Shown in pieces: positions 42,794-52,526 of a stretch of 64,000 nt of DNA. The notes beneath the pieces are model-generated. The model had not been told where the DNA came from, searched no databases, and worked only from the letters and a program-made list of their open reading frames with translations. Numbering within the stretch: position 1 is the stretch's first letter; every line of letters begins with the position of its first letter. Where the stretch lies: the NCBI RefSeq assembly GCF_003113495.2, contig NZ_CP084506.1, forward strand, positions 682,001 through 746,000, read 5' to 3'. Made by a program: the position numbers and the translations under genes. The stretch is from Edwardsiella tarda ATCC 15947 = NBRC 105688 (GTDB lineage: Bacteria > Pseudomonadota > Gammaproteobacteria > Enterobacterales > Enterobacteriaceae).

Positions 42794-43000
42794 TGGTGGG
42801 CGATCAATAAAAATAAACTGCGCGCAGACTGGGGTGCATTAAATATTTATTAGGCGAGATACCATTATTTATGTCGCTGCTGGCTGTTTTACTTCGCTCT
42901 GGCAATTATTTTCATCCTCACGCCCAGGGATGTGCGCTGTGTTAATCCTAACCTGCGGGTTAGCTACCAGGCAGGTGTTATAACGGTGGATGGAACGCTT

Positions 43001-44455
43001 ATGAGCAAGGTAAGCAATGCACTACAACGGATGCTGTGCGGGGTGGTGTTAGGGTTATGGGGTTGGGGCGCGCAGGCCGCCGACGCGACAGAGAAAGGAA
43101 ACGCGGCGCCGCCGCCTGCTGGCGTGGCGGTGGAGGCGCGCAACGATCGTTTCGCCGCCATTCACCCCGATCAATACGCCTCCTGGCTGGCAACGTCGGA
43201 GCAGGGCGAGCGAGCCGATGCCTTGGCCGAGGATCCCCGCCTGGTGATCTTGTGGGCCGGTTACGCCTTCGCCAAAGACTATAACAAGCCGCGCGGGCAC
43301 GCCTATGCGTTAACCGATGTACGCGAGACATTGCGTACCGGAGCACCGATGAAGCCGGAGGATGGCCCGCAGCCGATGGCCTGTTGGAGTTGTAAGAGCC
43401 CCGACGTGGCGCGGGTGATCGCCGAACAGGGCGAGGATGCCTATTACCATGGTACCTGGGCGAGCGGCGGGCCACAGATCGTCAATGCCTTGGGCTGCGC
43501 CGATTGCCACAACACCGCGTCGGCCGATTTTGCCGCCGGAAAACCGGCCTTGCACCTGTCACGTCCCTACGCGATACGCGCCCTAGAGGCGATCGGCAAG
43601 CCCTTCGAACAGGGTAATCGTTTCGATCAGCAGTCGATGGTTTGCGGCCAGTGCCACGTGGAGTATTACTTCTCCGGCAAGGAGAAGCACGTCAAGCTGC
43701 CTTGGGATAAAGGGACCCAGGTCGATGAGATCGAGGCCTATTACGACGGTATTGGCTTCACCGATTGGGTGAACCCGCTCTCCAAGGCGCCGATGTTAAA
43801 GGCGCAGCACCCCGAATATGAGACCTGGCGCGTCGGGATCCACGGCCAGAATAATGTCTCTTGCGTCGATTGCCACATGCCCAAGGTACAGAATGCCGAG
43901 GGTAAGCTCTACACCAGCCACAAGATCGGTAATCCCTTCGATAACTTCGAGCAGACCTGCCGCAGTTGCCACACTCAGGATAAGGCCACCTTGCAGCAGA
44001 CCGTAGCCAAGCGTAAGCAAGACATCCAAGATCTCAAGCTGAAGGCGGAGGATCAGTTGGTGCGAGCGCACTTCGAGGCTAAGGCCGCTTGGGCCGCCGG
44101 CGCCACGGAGGCCGAGATGCAGCCGATCCTGACGGATATCCGTCATGCCCAATGGCGTTGGGACTTCGCCATCGCCTCTCACGGGGTGCAGATGCATGCG
44201 CCGGATGTGGCGTTGCACATGCTGGGCAGCGCGTTGGATAAGGCCGCTAACGCGCGTACTCAGTTGGTGCGTGTCTTGGCGCGTCATGGCGTCAACGAGG
44301 CGGTCGCATTGCCGGATATTTCCACCAAGGCACTGGCTCAGCAGGCGCTGGGGATGAATATGCCGCAGATGACCGACGAGAAGCAGCGCTTCCTGAACAC
44401 GGTTGTTCCCGAGTGGGAAGCTCAGGCGCGTAGCGCCGGGCGCCTGGATAATTAA
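43001..44455 (+). CDS. nrfA: Ammonia-forming cytochrome c nitrite reductase NrfA
   Basis: NrfA is the periplasmic pentahaem enzyme that reduces nitrite to ammonium with six electrons. From the ATG at 43001 the product is 484 residues (E. coli 478) with a Sec signal peptide ending near GAQA-AD. The catalytic haem is bound by the unusual CWSCK motif (Cys128-Lys132). Four ordinary CxxCH motifs follow: CADCH, CGQCH, CVDCH and CRSCH. The frame extends upstream to 42932 but lacks a signal there. It heads nrfABCDEFG. Confidence 0.97.
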   Translation: MSKVSNALQRMLCGVVLGLWGWGAQAADATEKGNAAPPPAGVAVEARNDRFAAIHPDQYASWLATSEQGERADALAEDPRLVILWAGYAFAKDYNKPRGHAYALTDVRETLRTGAPMKPEDGPQPMACWSCKSPDVARVIAEQGEDAYYHGTWASGGPQIVNALGCADCHNTASADFAAGKPALHLSRPYAIRALEAIGKPFEQGNRFDQQSMVCGQCHVEYYFSGKEKHVKLPWDKGTQVDEIEAYYDGIGFTDWVNPLSKAPMLKAQHPEYETWRVGIHGQNNVSCVDCHMPKVQNAEGKLYTSHKIGNPFDNFEQTCRSCHTQDKATLQQTVAKRKQDIQDLKLKAEDQLVRAHFEAKAAWAAGATEAEMQPILTDIRHAQWRWDFAIASHGVQMHAPDVALHMLGSALDKAANARTQLVRVLARHGVNEAVALPDISTKALAQQALGMNMPQMTDEKQRFLNTVVPEWEAQARSAGRLDN

Positions 44456-44462
44456 CCCCACG

Positions 44463-44480
44463 GCCCCGCGTTAGCGGGGC
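44463..44480 (+). other. Hairpin between nrfA and nrfB
   Basis: GCCCCGC (44463-44469) pairs perfectly with GCGGGGC (44474-44480) around GTTA, and no T-run follows. It may stabilise the nrfA message so that NrfA is made in excess over downstream products. Confidence 0.5.
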
Positions 44481-44498
44481 ATGGCAGATGGAGTCATC

Positions 44499-45098
44499 AT
44501 GAACCGACTGCGTTCGTTTTTTAGCGTTGGGGTGCTGCTCGGAGGTCTGGCGCTGGCTGCCCCATCATTGGCCGTAGCACAGGCTACGCCCGGTGCCGTG
44601 TCGGCCGCCTCGGCGGAGGTCGCGGCGCAACGCGACCCGAACCAGGCTTGCCTGGATTGTCATAAACAGCCGCAGGATGCCCTGCATGGGCGTCACGCGA
44701 AGGAGTTGAACCCCAATACCCAACAGGCTATCAGTTGCACCAACTGTCACGGCAATGTGTCGTTGGAGACGCATCGCGATGGCGCGCCGGATGTGATGCG
44801 CTTCAACCGCGATGGTCACAGTGCGGCACAGCAGAACAGTGTGTGCCTCTCCTGTCATCTGCCGGAGAAGCTACAGAAGGCCTTCTGGCCGCATGACGTG
44901 CATCTGGCGAATGTCACCTGCGCCGCCTGTCATCGCGCCCATCCCGCCGTCGATCCGGTCATCCGGCTGAACGAGCGTGAGCGTATCACGCTGTGCGTCG
45001 ACTGCCACCGTCAACAGCAGAATAACCCGGCCTTCGATGGCGCGGCGGTGACGCTGACCCTGCCGTCGGCAACGCCGACTAAGGAGCCACAGCCATGA
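44499..45098 (+). CDS. nrfB: Pentahaem cytochrome NrfB
   Basis: NrfB carries electrons from NrfCD to NrfA in the periplasm. From the ATG at 44499 (GATGGAG upstream) it is 199 residues with a signal peptide (GGLALAAPSLAVAQA). Five CxxCH haem sites are present: CLDCH, CTNCH, CLSCH, CAACH and CVDCH. It overlaps nrfC by 4 nt. Confidence 0.95.
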   Translation: MNRLRSFFSVGVLLGGLALAAPSLAVAQATPGAVSAASAEVAAQRDPNQACLDCHKQPQDALHGRHAKELNPNTQQAISCTNCHGNVSLETHRDGAPDVMRFNRDGHSAAQQNSVCLSCHLPEKLQKAFWPHDVHLANVTCAACHRAHPAVDPVIRLNERERITLCVDCHRQQQNNPAFDGAAVTLTLPSATPTKEPQP

Positions 45099-45766
45099 GT
45101 TGCTCGCGTCGCCGCTTTATTGCCGGGTTGGGGGTGATGGCCCTGTCCGGCGGCGTCTTGCCGCGGGTGGTGGCCGCTAGCACGACGCCGCAGGGCGTCC
45201 GTTTGGGGATGGTGTATGACGAGACGCGCTGCATCGGTTGTACCGCATGTATGGAGGCGTGTCGCGAGGTCAATCAGGTGCCGGAGGGCGTCTCCCGCCT
45301 GGAGATCCTGCGCAGCGACCCCATCGGTAGTTTCCCCGAGGTGAAATACCGTTTCTTTCGCCACTCCTGCCAGCATTGTGACTCGCCACCTTGTGTCGAG
45401 GTCTGTCCGACGGGAGCGTCGTTTCGCGATGCCGCTAGCGGCATCGTCGACGTCGATCCCGACCTGTGCGTCGGCTGTCAGTACTGTATCGCCGCCTGTC
45501 CTTACCGGGTGCGCTTTATCCACCCGGTCAGCAAGACGGCGGATAAGTGCGATTTCTGTCGCAAGACCAACCTGAAGGCGGGGAAGGCGCCAGCCTGCGT
45601 GCTGGCCTGCCCGACCCAGGCGTTGACTTTTGGCAATTTGGACGATCCCGACAGTGCGGTGAGCCGCCTGTTGCGTAGCCAGACGACCTATCGCTACAAG
45701 CTGGCGTTGGGCACGCGTCCCAAGCTGTATCGCATTCCGTTCCGTTACGGGGAGGTGACTCAATGA
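45095..45766 (+). CDS. nrfC: Fe-S protein NrfC
   Basis: NrfC is the ferredoxin-like partner of NrfD that passes quinol electrons toward NrfB. The 223-residue product begins with a twin-arginine signal (SRRRFIAGLGVMAL), so it is exported folded. Four cysteine clusters are visible: CIGCTACMEAC, CQHCDSPPCVEVCP, CVGCQYCIAACP and CDFC with CVLACP, fitting four [4Fe-4S] clusters. It overlaps nrfB and nrfD by 4 nt each. It is a likely client of the ISC machinery encoded upstream. Confidence 0.95.
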   Translation: MSCSRRRFIAGLGVMALSGGVLPRVVAASTTPQGVRLGMVYDETRCIGCTACMEACREVNQVPEGVSRLEILRSDPIGSFPEVKYRFFRHSCQHCDSPPCVEVCPTGASFRDAASGIVDVDPDLCVGCQYCIAACPYRVRFIHPVSKTADKCDFCRKTNLKAGKAPACVLACPTQALTFGNLDDPDSAVSRLLRSQTTYRYKLALGTRPKLYRIPFRYGEVTQ

Positions 45767-46713
45767 CATCGCCGTTTCATTTTCCGTCGCTGGTGTGGGA
45801 CTGGCCGATCGCGGTGTACCTGTTTCTGATCGGCATCTCCTCGGGGCTGGTGGTCTTGGCGATCGTGCTGCGTCGTAGCACGCCGGGAGCCGGTGAGAGT
45901 CAGAGTGCGTTGATGCGCGTCACCTTATGGTTGGCACCCGGCTCGGTCATGTTGGGGCTGTTGATCCTGATCTTCCATCTGGCGCGTCCCTGGACATTCT
46001 GGAAGCTGATGCTGCACTACAGCCCGACCTCGGTGATGTCGATGGGGGTTATGCTGTTTCAGGTCTACATGTTGGCGCTGTTGCTGTGGTTGGCATTGGT
46101 ATTCCATACCGAGCTGAGTGCCTTGCAACATCGTTGGTTGCCGCGCGCGGTGTGGTTGCCACGTTGGCTGGCACGCCTACATGCCGCCTTACGCCCCTTG
46201 GAGACCCTCTTACTGGTGCTGGCGATCCTGCTGGGCGCCTACACCGGTTTCCTGCTGTCGGCGCTGAAGTCGTATCCGATGCTGAATCACCCGTTGTTGC
46301 CTGCGCTGTTCCTGTTTTCCGGCCTCTCCTCCGGCGTGGCGGTGGCACTGCTTGCCTCGCTGGGGCGCTGGGGGCACGGAGAGGCGGGGCATCGGGAGCG
46401 GCGCTTCCTGCATCGTGTCGAGGCCCCCATCGTCTGGCTGGAGATCTTCCTCCTGGCGGCCTTCCTGGTCGGCCTGGCGTTGGGGGATGAGGGTAAGGTA
46501 CGCGCCTTTCACAGCGTGGTGGATGGGGGCTTCTGGAGCTGGTGGCTCTGGCTAGGGGTCGTCGGTGTGGGGATGGCGGCACCGCAGTTGGTGCATGCCT
46601 ACCGGCGTTGGAGCGAGGCACGGCGTATTCTGTGGAGCGCGGGGCTGACTCTGTGTGGGGTGCTGCTGTTACGCTTCTTCGTGCTGTATGCCGGCCAATT
46701 GACCGTCGCCTGA
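45763..46713 (+). CDS. nrfD: Membrane quinol-oxidising subunit NrfD
   Basis: NrfD is the polytopic membrane subunit (NrfD/PsrC family) that takes electrons from menaquinol. The 316-residue product has about eight hydrophobic helices, starting WPIAVYLFLIGISSGLVVL and including TLLLVLAILLGAYTGFLLSAL. It overlaps nrfC by 4 nt. E. coli NrfD is 318 residues. Confidence 0.93.
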   Translation: MTSPFHFPSLVWDWPIAVYLFLIGISSGLVVLAIVLRRSTPGAGESQSALMRVTLWLAPGSVMLGLLILIFHLARPWTFWKLMLHYSPTSVMSMGVMLFQVYMLALLLWLALVFHTELSALQHRWLPRAVWLPRWLARLHAALRPLETLLLVLAILLGAYTGFLLSALKSYPMLNHPLLPALFLFSGLSSGVAVALLASLGRWGHGEAGHRERRFLHRVEAPIVWLEIFLLAAFLVGLALGDEGKVRAFHSVVDGGFWSWWLWLGVVGVGMAAPQLVHAYRRWSEARRILWSAGLTLCGVLLLRFFVLYAGQLTVA

Positions 46714-46746
46714 GTATGACGCACTCCTCACGCCTAAGGAGGCGTC

Positions 46747-48426
46747 ATGCTGTGGTGGCCTGAACTGGGCTTCTTTGCCTTATTGTTGGCGCTGTGTGTC
46801 AGTCTGCTGGCGGCGTTGCGCGGTCTCGTCTTAGCGCGTCGCCTGCCGGCGTGGCATCCTCGGTGCTGGGCATGGGCGCAAGGGGGGTTGGTACTGGCCG
46901 CCTTTCTGCTGCTGTTACAGGCCCTACTGGCGGATGATTTCACCCTGCACTATGTGGCACAGCATAGCCATTCGGCGCTGGCCTGGGGGCTGAAACTGGC
47001 CGCCGCCTGGGGGGGACACGAAGGTTCGCTGCTGTTATGGCTGTTGTGTCTGGCTGGCTGGAATGCATTATTCGCCTGGGGCGCTCGCCGACAGGCGACG
47101 CCGGCGCGCGACTATACCCTGGGGCTGATGGCGCTGATGATCGCCGCCTTCTTGGTGTTTATCGTTACCCTGGGCGATCCTTTCGCCCGGCAGTTCCCTG
47201 CGCCCCTACAGGGGCGAGATCTCAACCCGATGTTGCAGCATCCCGGGCTGATCTTCCATCCGCCGTTACTCTACCTAGGCTATGCCGGTCTGGCGCTCTG
47301 CGCTGCGCGCCTCCTGGCCGGGCTGTTGGCGCATCAGACGGCGCAGGCGATGGCCGATGGCTGCTGGCGCTGGCTGTTACCCGCCTGGGGTTGCCTGACG
47401 GGTGGCATTCTGCTCGGCTCCTGGTGGGCTTACAGCGAGCTGGGCTGGGGGGGATTCTGGTTCTGGGATCCGGTCGAGAATGCCTCGCTGCTGCCGTGGC
47501 TGACGGCCACGGCCTTATTGCATAGCCTGAACGTCACCCGACGCACTGGCGCCTTAGCGCATTGGTCGTTGTTGCTGGCCTTGGCCTCGCTGATCTTCAC
47601 CCTGATGGGGACGTTGATCGTGCGCTCCGGCGTCCTGCTGTCGGTGCATGCCTTCGCCCTGGATGAGGAGCGGGCGCTGGCCTTATTGCTGCTGTTCGGC
47701 GGCCTCTCCATCGGCGCGCTGACGCTATACGCCCTCTACGCCGGGCGTTTGAGCCGTGTCTCGGCCGTGCCCACGCGCGCCTTGCAGGGGATACTGTGGT
47801 TGTTTAGCGCCGCCACGCTGATCGTGCTGGTGGGGACGCTCTATCCGATGCTGTATGGCTTGTTGGGATGGGGGCGTATCTCGGTCGGGGCGCCCTATTT
47901 CAATAGCGTATTGTTGCCCTTCGCTCTGCTGGCGCTGGCGTTGATGCTCTATCGTGGCTTGCGCCGTCCGTCGGCGGCGGGCGTCCGTTTGGCGCATTTG
48001 GGAGCGTTGTTGTGCGCGCTGGGGATCGCGGCCTACGCCAGCGGGCAGCAGGAGCGCAGCGTAGTGTTGGCGCCCGGTGAGTCGGTACAGTTAGACGCGT
48101 ATCGTTTTACCTTACAGGGGGTGACGCAGTTCGCCCGCAGCAACTATACCGCCGAGCGAGGGGAGATCACGGTATGGCATGAGGGACGGCAGGTGGCGCA
48201 TCTCTACCCGGAACGGCGCTATTACCTCGCCCGTAATCAGGCGATGTTCGAACCGGGCATCGCCTGGGGCTGGCGTTACGATTGGTATGGCTTGATGGCG
48301 GAGAAGCAGGGGGAGCGCTATGCGCTTCGTCTCTACCTGCGCCAGGGGATCCGTTGGATCGGCGCCGGGGCGATCCTGATGATCGTTGGGGCACTGTTGT
48401 GCCTGGTGAAAGGAGGGCGGCGTTGA
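46747..48426 (+). CDS. nrfE: Haem lyase subunit NrfE (CcmF family)
   Basis: NrfE with NrfF and NrfG attaches haem to the CWSCK motif of NrfA. The 559-residue membrane protein (E. coli 552) belongs to the CcmF family. The haem-handling tryptophan-rich segment is GWGGFWFWDPVENASLLPWL. Conserved periplasmic histidines include those in QHPGLIFHPPLLYLGY. Its stop shares a base with the nrfF start (TGATG). Confidence 0.95.
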   Translation: MLWWPELGFFALLLALCVSLLAALRGLVLARRLPAWHPRCWAWAQGGLVLAAFLLLLQALLADDFTLHYVAQHSHSALAWGLKLAAAWGGHEGSLLLWLLCLAGWNALFAWGARRQATPARDYTLGLMALMIAAFLVFIVTLGDPFARQFPAPLQGRDLNPMLQHPGLIFHPPLLYLGYAGLALCAARLLAGLLAHQTAQAMADGCWRWLLPAWGCLTGGILLGSWWAYSELGWGGFWFWDPVENASLLPWLTATALLHSLNVTRRTGALAHWSLLLALASLIFTLMGTLIVRSGVLLSVHAFALDEERALALLLLFGGLSIGALTLYALYAGRLSRVSAVPTRALQGILWLFSAATLIVLVGTLYPMLYGLLGWGRISVGAPYFNSVLLPFALLALALMLYRGLRRPSAAGVRLAHLGALLCALGIAAYASGQQERSVVLAPGESVQLDAYRFTLQGVTQFARSNYTAERGEITVWHEGRQVAHLYPERRYYLARNQAMFEPGIAWGWRYDWYGLMAEKQGERYALRLYLRQGIRWIGAGAILMIVGALLCLVKGGRR

Positions 48427-48815
48427 TGCGTATGGCGATGCTCTGGAGAGCGAGCGGGTTGTGGCTGGCCTTAGCGGGCCCACTGTGGGCGCAGGTGGTG
48501 GATACCTGGGAATTCCCGACGCCACAGGCGCGCGAGCAGGGATTAGCCATCGCCGCCCAGCTGCGCTGTCCCCAGTGCCAGAATCAAAACCTGTTAGAGT
48601 CGAACGCGCCGGTGGCCGTCGCGATGCGTCATGAGGTCTTCCGCCGGGTGGCGCAGGGGCAGGGCGAGGCGCAGATCGTCGACTTTATGACGGCGCGTTA
48701 CGGCGAGTTTGTCCGCTATCAGCCGGCGATCAATCGCCATACCATGCCGTTATGGGGATTACCGCCGTTGCTGTTGGCGTTGATACTGATCGGTCTATGG
48801 CGGAGGCGGCGATGA
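48426..48815 (+). CDS. nrfF: Haem lyase subunit NrfF (CcmH family)
   Basis: NrfF is a CcmH-type thiol oxidoreductase that keeps the NrfA haem-binding cysteines reduced. From the ATG at 48426, which overlaps the nrfE stop, it is 129 residues. It has a signal peptide, the redox motif LRCPQCQNQNL near residues 41-51, and a C-terminal membrane helix LPPLLLALILIGLW followed by RRRR. The same frame is open further upstream inside nrfE, but that part is not conserved. Confidence 0.93.
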   Translation: MRMAMLWRASGLWLALAGPLWAQVVDTWEFPTPQAREQGLAIAAQLRCPQCQNQNLLESNAPVAVAMRHEVFRRVAQGQGEAQIVDFMTARYGEFVRYQPAINRHTMPLWGLPPLLLALILIGLWRRRR

Positions 48816-49396
48816 GCGTGCGTGGAGGTGCTCTACTCGGGCCGCTGCTGGCCATCTTACTGGCGTTGCTGCTGTATGGGCTGAGTGGGCGGGGCAGCAT
48901 GGTGTGGCAGGCGCAACGTCAGCAGCAGGAGGCGGCGCAGATGAGCGCTCAGCAGCAGGCCGATCGGCAGTTGACTCAGCGCTGGTTGGCGGTGCGTGCG
49001 GCGCCGCAAGATAGCGCGGCGTGGGCAGCCTTGGCGCAGCGCTACCTGGAGCGGAACGAGTATCGCGAGGCCTTGCGCGCCTATGATCGGGCGTTGCAGC
49101 TCCGTGGCGAAAATGCCGAGTTGCTGGCAGCGCGGGCGACGGCACACTACTACGCCGCCGGGCAGCGTATGACGCCGCCAGCGCAAGCCGATGTGACGGC
49201 GGCATTGCGTTTAGACGCGCAAGAGGTGTCGGCTTTGATGTTGCTGGCGGAGGCGGCCTTTAGACAGGCGGATTACCCACGGGCGATCGCTCTCTGGCAG
49301 CGCCTATTGGACGGCGCTTCGCCCCGTATCAATCGCCCGCGCTTGATCGAGGCTATCGCCACCGCGCGCTTGTTGGAGCAGGCGCGTGCCCGCTGA
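48812..49396 (+). CDS. nrfG: Haem lyase subunit NrfG (TPR protein)
   Basis: NrfG is a TPR protein that presents the C-terminus of NrfA to the haem lyase. From the ATG at 48812, which overlaps the nrfF stop by 4 nt, it is 194 residues. It has an N-terminal membrane helix (LLGPLLAILLALLLYGL) and TPR repeats, for example AAWAALAQRYLERNEYREALRAYDRAL. It ends the nrf operon 23 bp before the converging xseA stop. Confidence 0.92.
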   Translation: MSVRGGALLGPLLAILLALLLYGLSGRGSMVWQAQRQQQEAAQMSAQQQADRQLTQRWLAVRAAPQDSAAWAALAQRYLERNEYREALRAYDRALQLRGENAELLAARATAHYYAAGQRMTPPAQADVTAALRLDAQEVSALMLLAEAAFRQADYPRAIALWQRLLDGASPRINRPRLIEAIATARLLEQARAR

Positions 49397-49419
49397 GTAC
49401 GCCGCCGGTCGGTATGGCG

Positions 49420-50805
49420 TTAGGTTTCATCGTGCGGCTTACGCCGGCGGCGGCGAGGCGCGAGCGGCACGCTTCCCGTCACTTGACTCTCGATCCAGCC
49501 ATCCTCCAGACGCGTGCGTAGCACGTCACCCACGGCGGCCTGAGCCCGTCGGCGTAGCACGTGGCCATCGGCGCACTGGGTGACGCTGAAGCCGCGCGCC
49601 AGCGTGGCCAGAGGGCTGACCCCTTCGAGGCGGGCGCACAGGGTGGCGAAGCATTCGCGCTGCTCAGCCATGCGCCGTTGCAGCTGGCTCTCTAGGCGGT
49701 GTTGCAGCTGCTGCAGTTGGTAGGCCCGGTTGCGCAGGCTATGTTGCGGTGAGTGTTGGGCGAGACGTTCGGCTCCGTGGCGCCAACGCCGTTCCGCCAG
49801 ACGCAGACGGGTATCCATGGCTTGCGCCAGACGGCGGCGCAGGACGAGTAACTGCGCCTGTTGGCGCGCCAGGCGCAGTTGGGGATGCTGTTGCGCCAGG
49901 CGGTGGTGTAGCTGTTGCAGACGTTGACGCTGGCGCGCCAGGGCATAGTCCAGCGCCATCTCCAGGCGCTGACGCTGACTCAGTAGGCGGCGTAGTAACT
50001 CATCACGGTTACGGCTGACCACTTCCGCCGCCGCCGAGGGGGTCGGCGCACGCAGGTCGGCGACGAAATCGGCGATGCTGACGTCGGTCTCGTGGCCCAC
50101 GGCGCTGACGATGGGGATACGGCTGGCGAAGATCGCCCGCGCGACTCGCTCGTCGTTAAAGCTCCACAGATCCTCCAATGATCCGCCGCCGCGTCCGACG
50201 ATCAAGACGTCACACTCCGCCCGTTGGTTGGCGCGTTCGATGGCGCCAACCAACTGCGCCGGAGCCTCGGCCCCCTGCACCGCGCTGGGGTAGATCACCA
50301 CCGGCAGGGCCGGATCGCGCCGGCGCAACACATGCAGCACATCGTGCAGCGCCGCCCCGCTGGCCGAGGTGATCACCCCGACGCAACGTGCCGGCTGCGG
50401 CAAGGGCTGCTTATGGCGGATGTCGAATAATCCCTCGGCTTGCAGACGTTGCTTGAGTGCGTCGAACTGTTGCTGCAATAGGCCGTCACCGGCGGGTTGC
50501 ATGCTTTCGGCGATCAGCTGGTAGTCGCCGCGCGGCTCATACAGGGTGATGCTGGCTCGGACCAGCACCTGTTGGCCATTCTGCGGGCGGAAGGTGACGC
50601 GCCGGTTGCTGTTGCGAAACATGGCGCAACGCACCTGGGCCTTGTCATCCTTAAGGGTAAAGTACCAGTGGCCGGAGGCGGGTTGGGAGAAGTTGGAGAT
50701 TTCGGCCGACAGCCAGATCTGCCCCATCTCCAGCTCCAACAGTTGGCGCACGGTCTGGTTCAACCGGCTGACGGTAAAGATGGTGGGGGTAACAGGCTGC
50801 GTCAT
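49420..50805 (-). CDS. xseA: Exodeoxyribonuclease VII large subunit
   Basis: XseA is the catalytic subunit of exonuclease VII, which degrades single-stranded DNA from both ends; XseB is the small partner, encoded elsewhere. The 461-residue product (E. coli 456) has the N-terminal OB fold ([22 protein letters not shown]), the nuclease core with [13 protein letters not shown] and [18 protein letters not shown], and a long Arg/Gln-rich coiled coil (about 260-400). It is divergent from guaB and convergent with nrfG. Confidence 0.96.
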   Translation of the reverse strand: MTQPVTPTIFTVSRLNQTVRQLLELEMGQIWLSAEISNFSQPASGHWYFTLKDDKAQVRCAMFRNSNRRVTFRPQNGQQVLVRASITLYEPRGDYQLIAESMQPAGDGLLQQQFDALKQRLQAEGLFDIRHKQPLPQPARCVGVITSASGAALHDVLHVLRRRDPALPVVIYPSAVQGAEAPAQLVGAIERANQRAECDVLIVGRGGGSLEDLWSFNDERVARAIFASRIPIVSAVGHETDVSIADFVADLRAPTPSAAAEVVSRNRDELLRRLLSQRQRLEMALDYALARQRQRLQQLHHRLAQQHPQLRLARQQAQLLVLRRRLAQAMDTRLRLAERRWRHGAERLAQHSPQHSLRNRAYQLQQLQHRLESQLQRRMAEQRECFATLCARLEGVSPLATLARGFSVTQCADGHVLRRRAQAAVGDVLRTRLEDGWIESQVTGSVPLAPRRRRRKPHDET

Positions 50806-50897
50806 GTGACCTAGATCAAACTTAAAATCATACTGTTAATTAGTCGATACTACATGCATGAACATGCATCGCAAGATATTTTTGAAAAAAATGCTGG

Positions 50898-50923
50898 AGG
50901 CAACCGATTCCGGCCTGTATAAT
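50898..50923 (+). promoter_or_regulatory. guaBA promoter with candidate PurR operator
   Basis: AGGCAACCGATTCCGG (50898-50913) resembles the PurR consensus, and a perfect TATAAT follows at 50918-50923. The -35 is poor (TGGAGG). E. coli guaBA is PurR-regulated from a similar arrangement. Confidence 0.55.
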
Positions 50924-50976
50924 GCCGCGGCAATATTAAATCTGGTTTGACCTTCCACTCTGGTGAGATATTGCTC

Positions 50977-52443
50977 ATGCTACGTATTGTTAAAGAAGCC
51001 CTGACGTTCGACGACGTTCTCTTAGTTCCTGCCCATTCTACCGTTCTGCCGAATACCGCCGAACTTGGCACTCAGCTGACTGCCTCTATCCGCCTAAATA
51101 TTCCGATGTTGTCCGCCGCGATGGACACCGTCACCGAGGCACGCCTGGCGATTGCCTTGGCGCAGGAAGGCGGTATCGGTTTTATCCACAAAAACATGTC
51201 CATCGAGCGTCAAGCCGATGAAGTGCGCCGGGTGAAGAAGCACGAATCCGGTGTCGTGACCGATCCGCAGACCGTCACGCCGACCACCACCCTGCGCGAA
51301 GTCAAGGCGCTGACCGAGCGTAACGGCTTCGCCGGTTACCCGGTGGTGACCGAAGGTAATGAGCTGGTGGGCATCATCACGGGCCGCGACGTGCGCTTCG
51401 TGACCGATCTGGATCTGCCGGTGACCGCCGTGATGACGCCGAAAGAGCGTCTGGTGACGGTGAAAGAGGGTGAGGCCCGCGAAGTAGTGCTACAGCGCAT
51501 GCACGAGAAGCGCGTTGAGAAGGCGCTGGTGGTGGACGATAGCTTCCATCTGCGCGGTATGATCACGGTAAAAGATTTCCAGAAGGCCGAGCGTAAGCCG
51601 AACGCCTGTAAGGATGAGCACGGTCGCCTGCGCGTCGGTGCCGCCGTCGGTGCCGGTGCCGGTAACGAAGAGCGCATTGCCGCCCTGGTAGAAGCCGGTG
51701 TCGACGTGTTGCTGATCGACTCCTCACACGGTCATTCCGAAGGCGTGTTGCAGCGTATTCGCGAGACGCGCGCCAAGTTCCCGCAGTTGCAGATCATCGG
51801 CGGTAACGTCGCCACCGCCGCTGGCGCCAAGGCACTGGCCGACGCGGGCGTCAACGCCGTTAAAGTGGGTATCGGTCCGGGCTCCATCTGTACCACCCGT
51901 ATCGTCACCGGTGTTGGCGTGCCGCAGATCACCGCCGTCTCCGACGCCGTCGCCGCCCTGGAAGGCACCGGTATCCCGGTGATCGCCGATGGGGGCATCC
52001 GCTTCTCTGGCGACATCGCCAAGGCACTGGCCGCTGGCGCCGCCTGCGTCATGGTCGGCTCGATGCTGGCCGGTACCGAAGAGTCCCCGGGTGAGATCGA
52101 ACTGTATCAGGGGCGCTCCTTCAAGTCTTACCGTGGCATGGGCTCCCTGGGCGCGATGTCCAAAGGCTCCTCCGACCGTTACTTCCAGAGCGACAACGCC
52201 GCCGACAAACTGGTGCCGGAAGGCATCGAAGGGCGCGTGGCCTATAAGGGCCGCCTGAAAGAGATCGTCCATCAGCAGATGGGTGGCCTGCGCTCCTGCA
52301 TGGGGCTGACCGGTTGTGCGACCATCGACGAGTTGCGCACCAAGGCGCAATTCGTTCGTATCACGGGCTCCGGTATCCAGGAAAGCCACGTGCATGACGT
52401 CACCATCACCAAAGAATCACCTAACTACCGCCTGGGTTCATAA
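50977..52443 (+). CDS. guaB: Inosine-5'-monophosphate dehydrogenase
   Basis: GuaB oxidises IMP to XMP, the committed step to GMP. I chose the ATG at 50977 so that the protein starts [16 protein letters not shown] and is 488 residues, as in E. coli; the frame is open ten codons upstream. Two CBS domains (about 95-200) interrupt the barrel. The catalytic cysteine is Cys305 in GPGSICTTR, and the mobile flap follows. It forms an operon with guaA, 83 bp downstream. Confidence 0.98.
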   Translation: MLRIVKEALTFDDVLLVPAHSTVLPNTAELGTQLTASIRLNIPMLSAAMDTVTEARLAIALAQEGGIGFIHKNMSIERQADEVRRVKKHESGVVTDPQTVTPTTTLREVKALTERNGFAGYPVVTEGNELVGIITGRDVRFVTDLDLPVTAVMTPKERLVTVKEGEAREVVLQRMHEKRVEKALVVDDSFHLRGMITVKDFQKAERKPNACKDEHGRLRVGAAVGAGAGNEERIAALVEAGVDVLLIDSSHGHSEGVLQRIRETRAKFPQLQIIGGNVATAAGAKALADAGVNAVKVGIGPGSICTTRIVTGVGVPQITAVSDAVAALEGTGIPVIADGGIRFSGDIAKALAAGAACVMVGSMLAGTEESPGEIELYQGRSFKSYRGMGSLGAMSKGSSDRYFQSDNAADKLVPEGIEGRVAYKGRLKEIVHQQMGGLRSCMGLTGCATIDELRTKAQFVRITGSGIQESHVHDVTITKESPNYRLGS

Positions 52444-52526
52444 TCCGGCGAGCCGGGTCAGGCATTTGCCTGACCCACTGAGTTTGTACCGTTTTGCCCG
52501 TTCAATTTGCCAATATAGAGCCACTA

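Noticed and set aside
42597..42842. Hydrophobic 81-codon frame upstream of nrfA
   Set aside because: It begins inside the yfgJ terminator at a TTG, has no ribosome site, and its hydrophobicity follows from T-rich regulatory DNA that contains the FNR-like site.
43796..44461. Long minus-strand frame opposite nrfA, and similar long frames opposite iscS, glyA, guaB, hscA and der
   Set aside because: High-GC codon bias opens the antisense strand; none has its own ribosome site or family motif.
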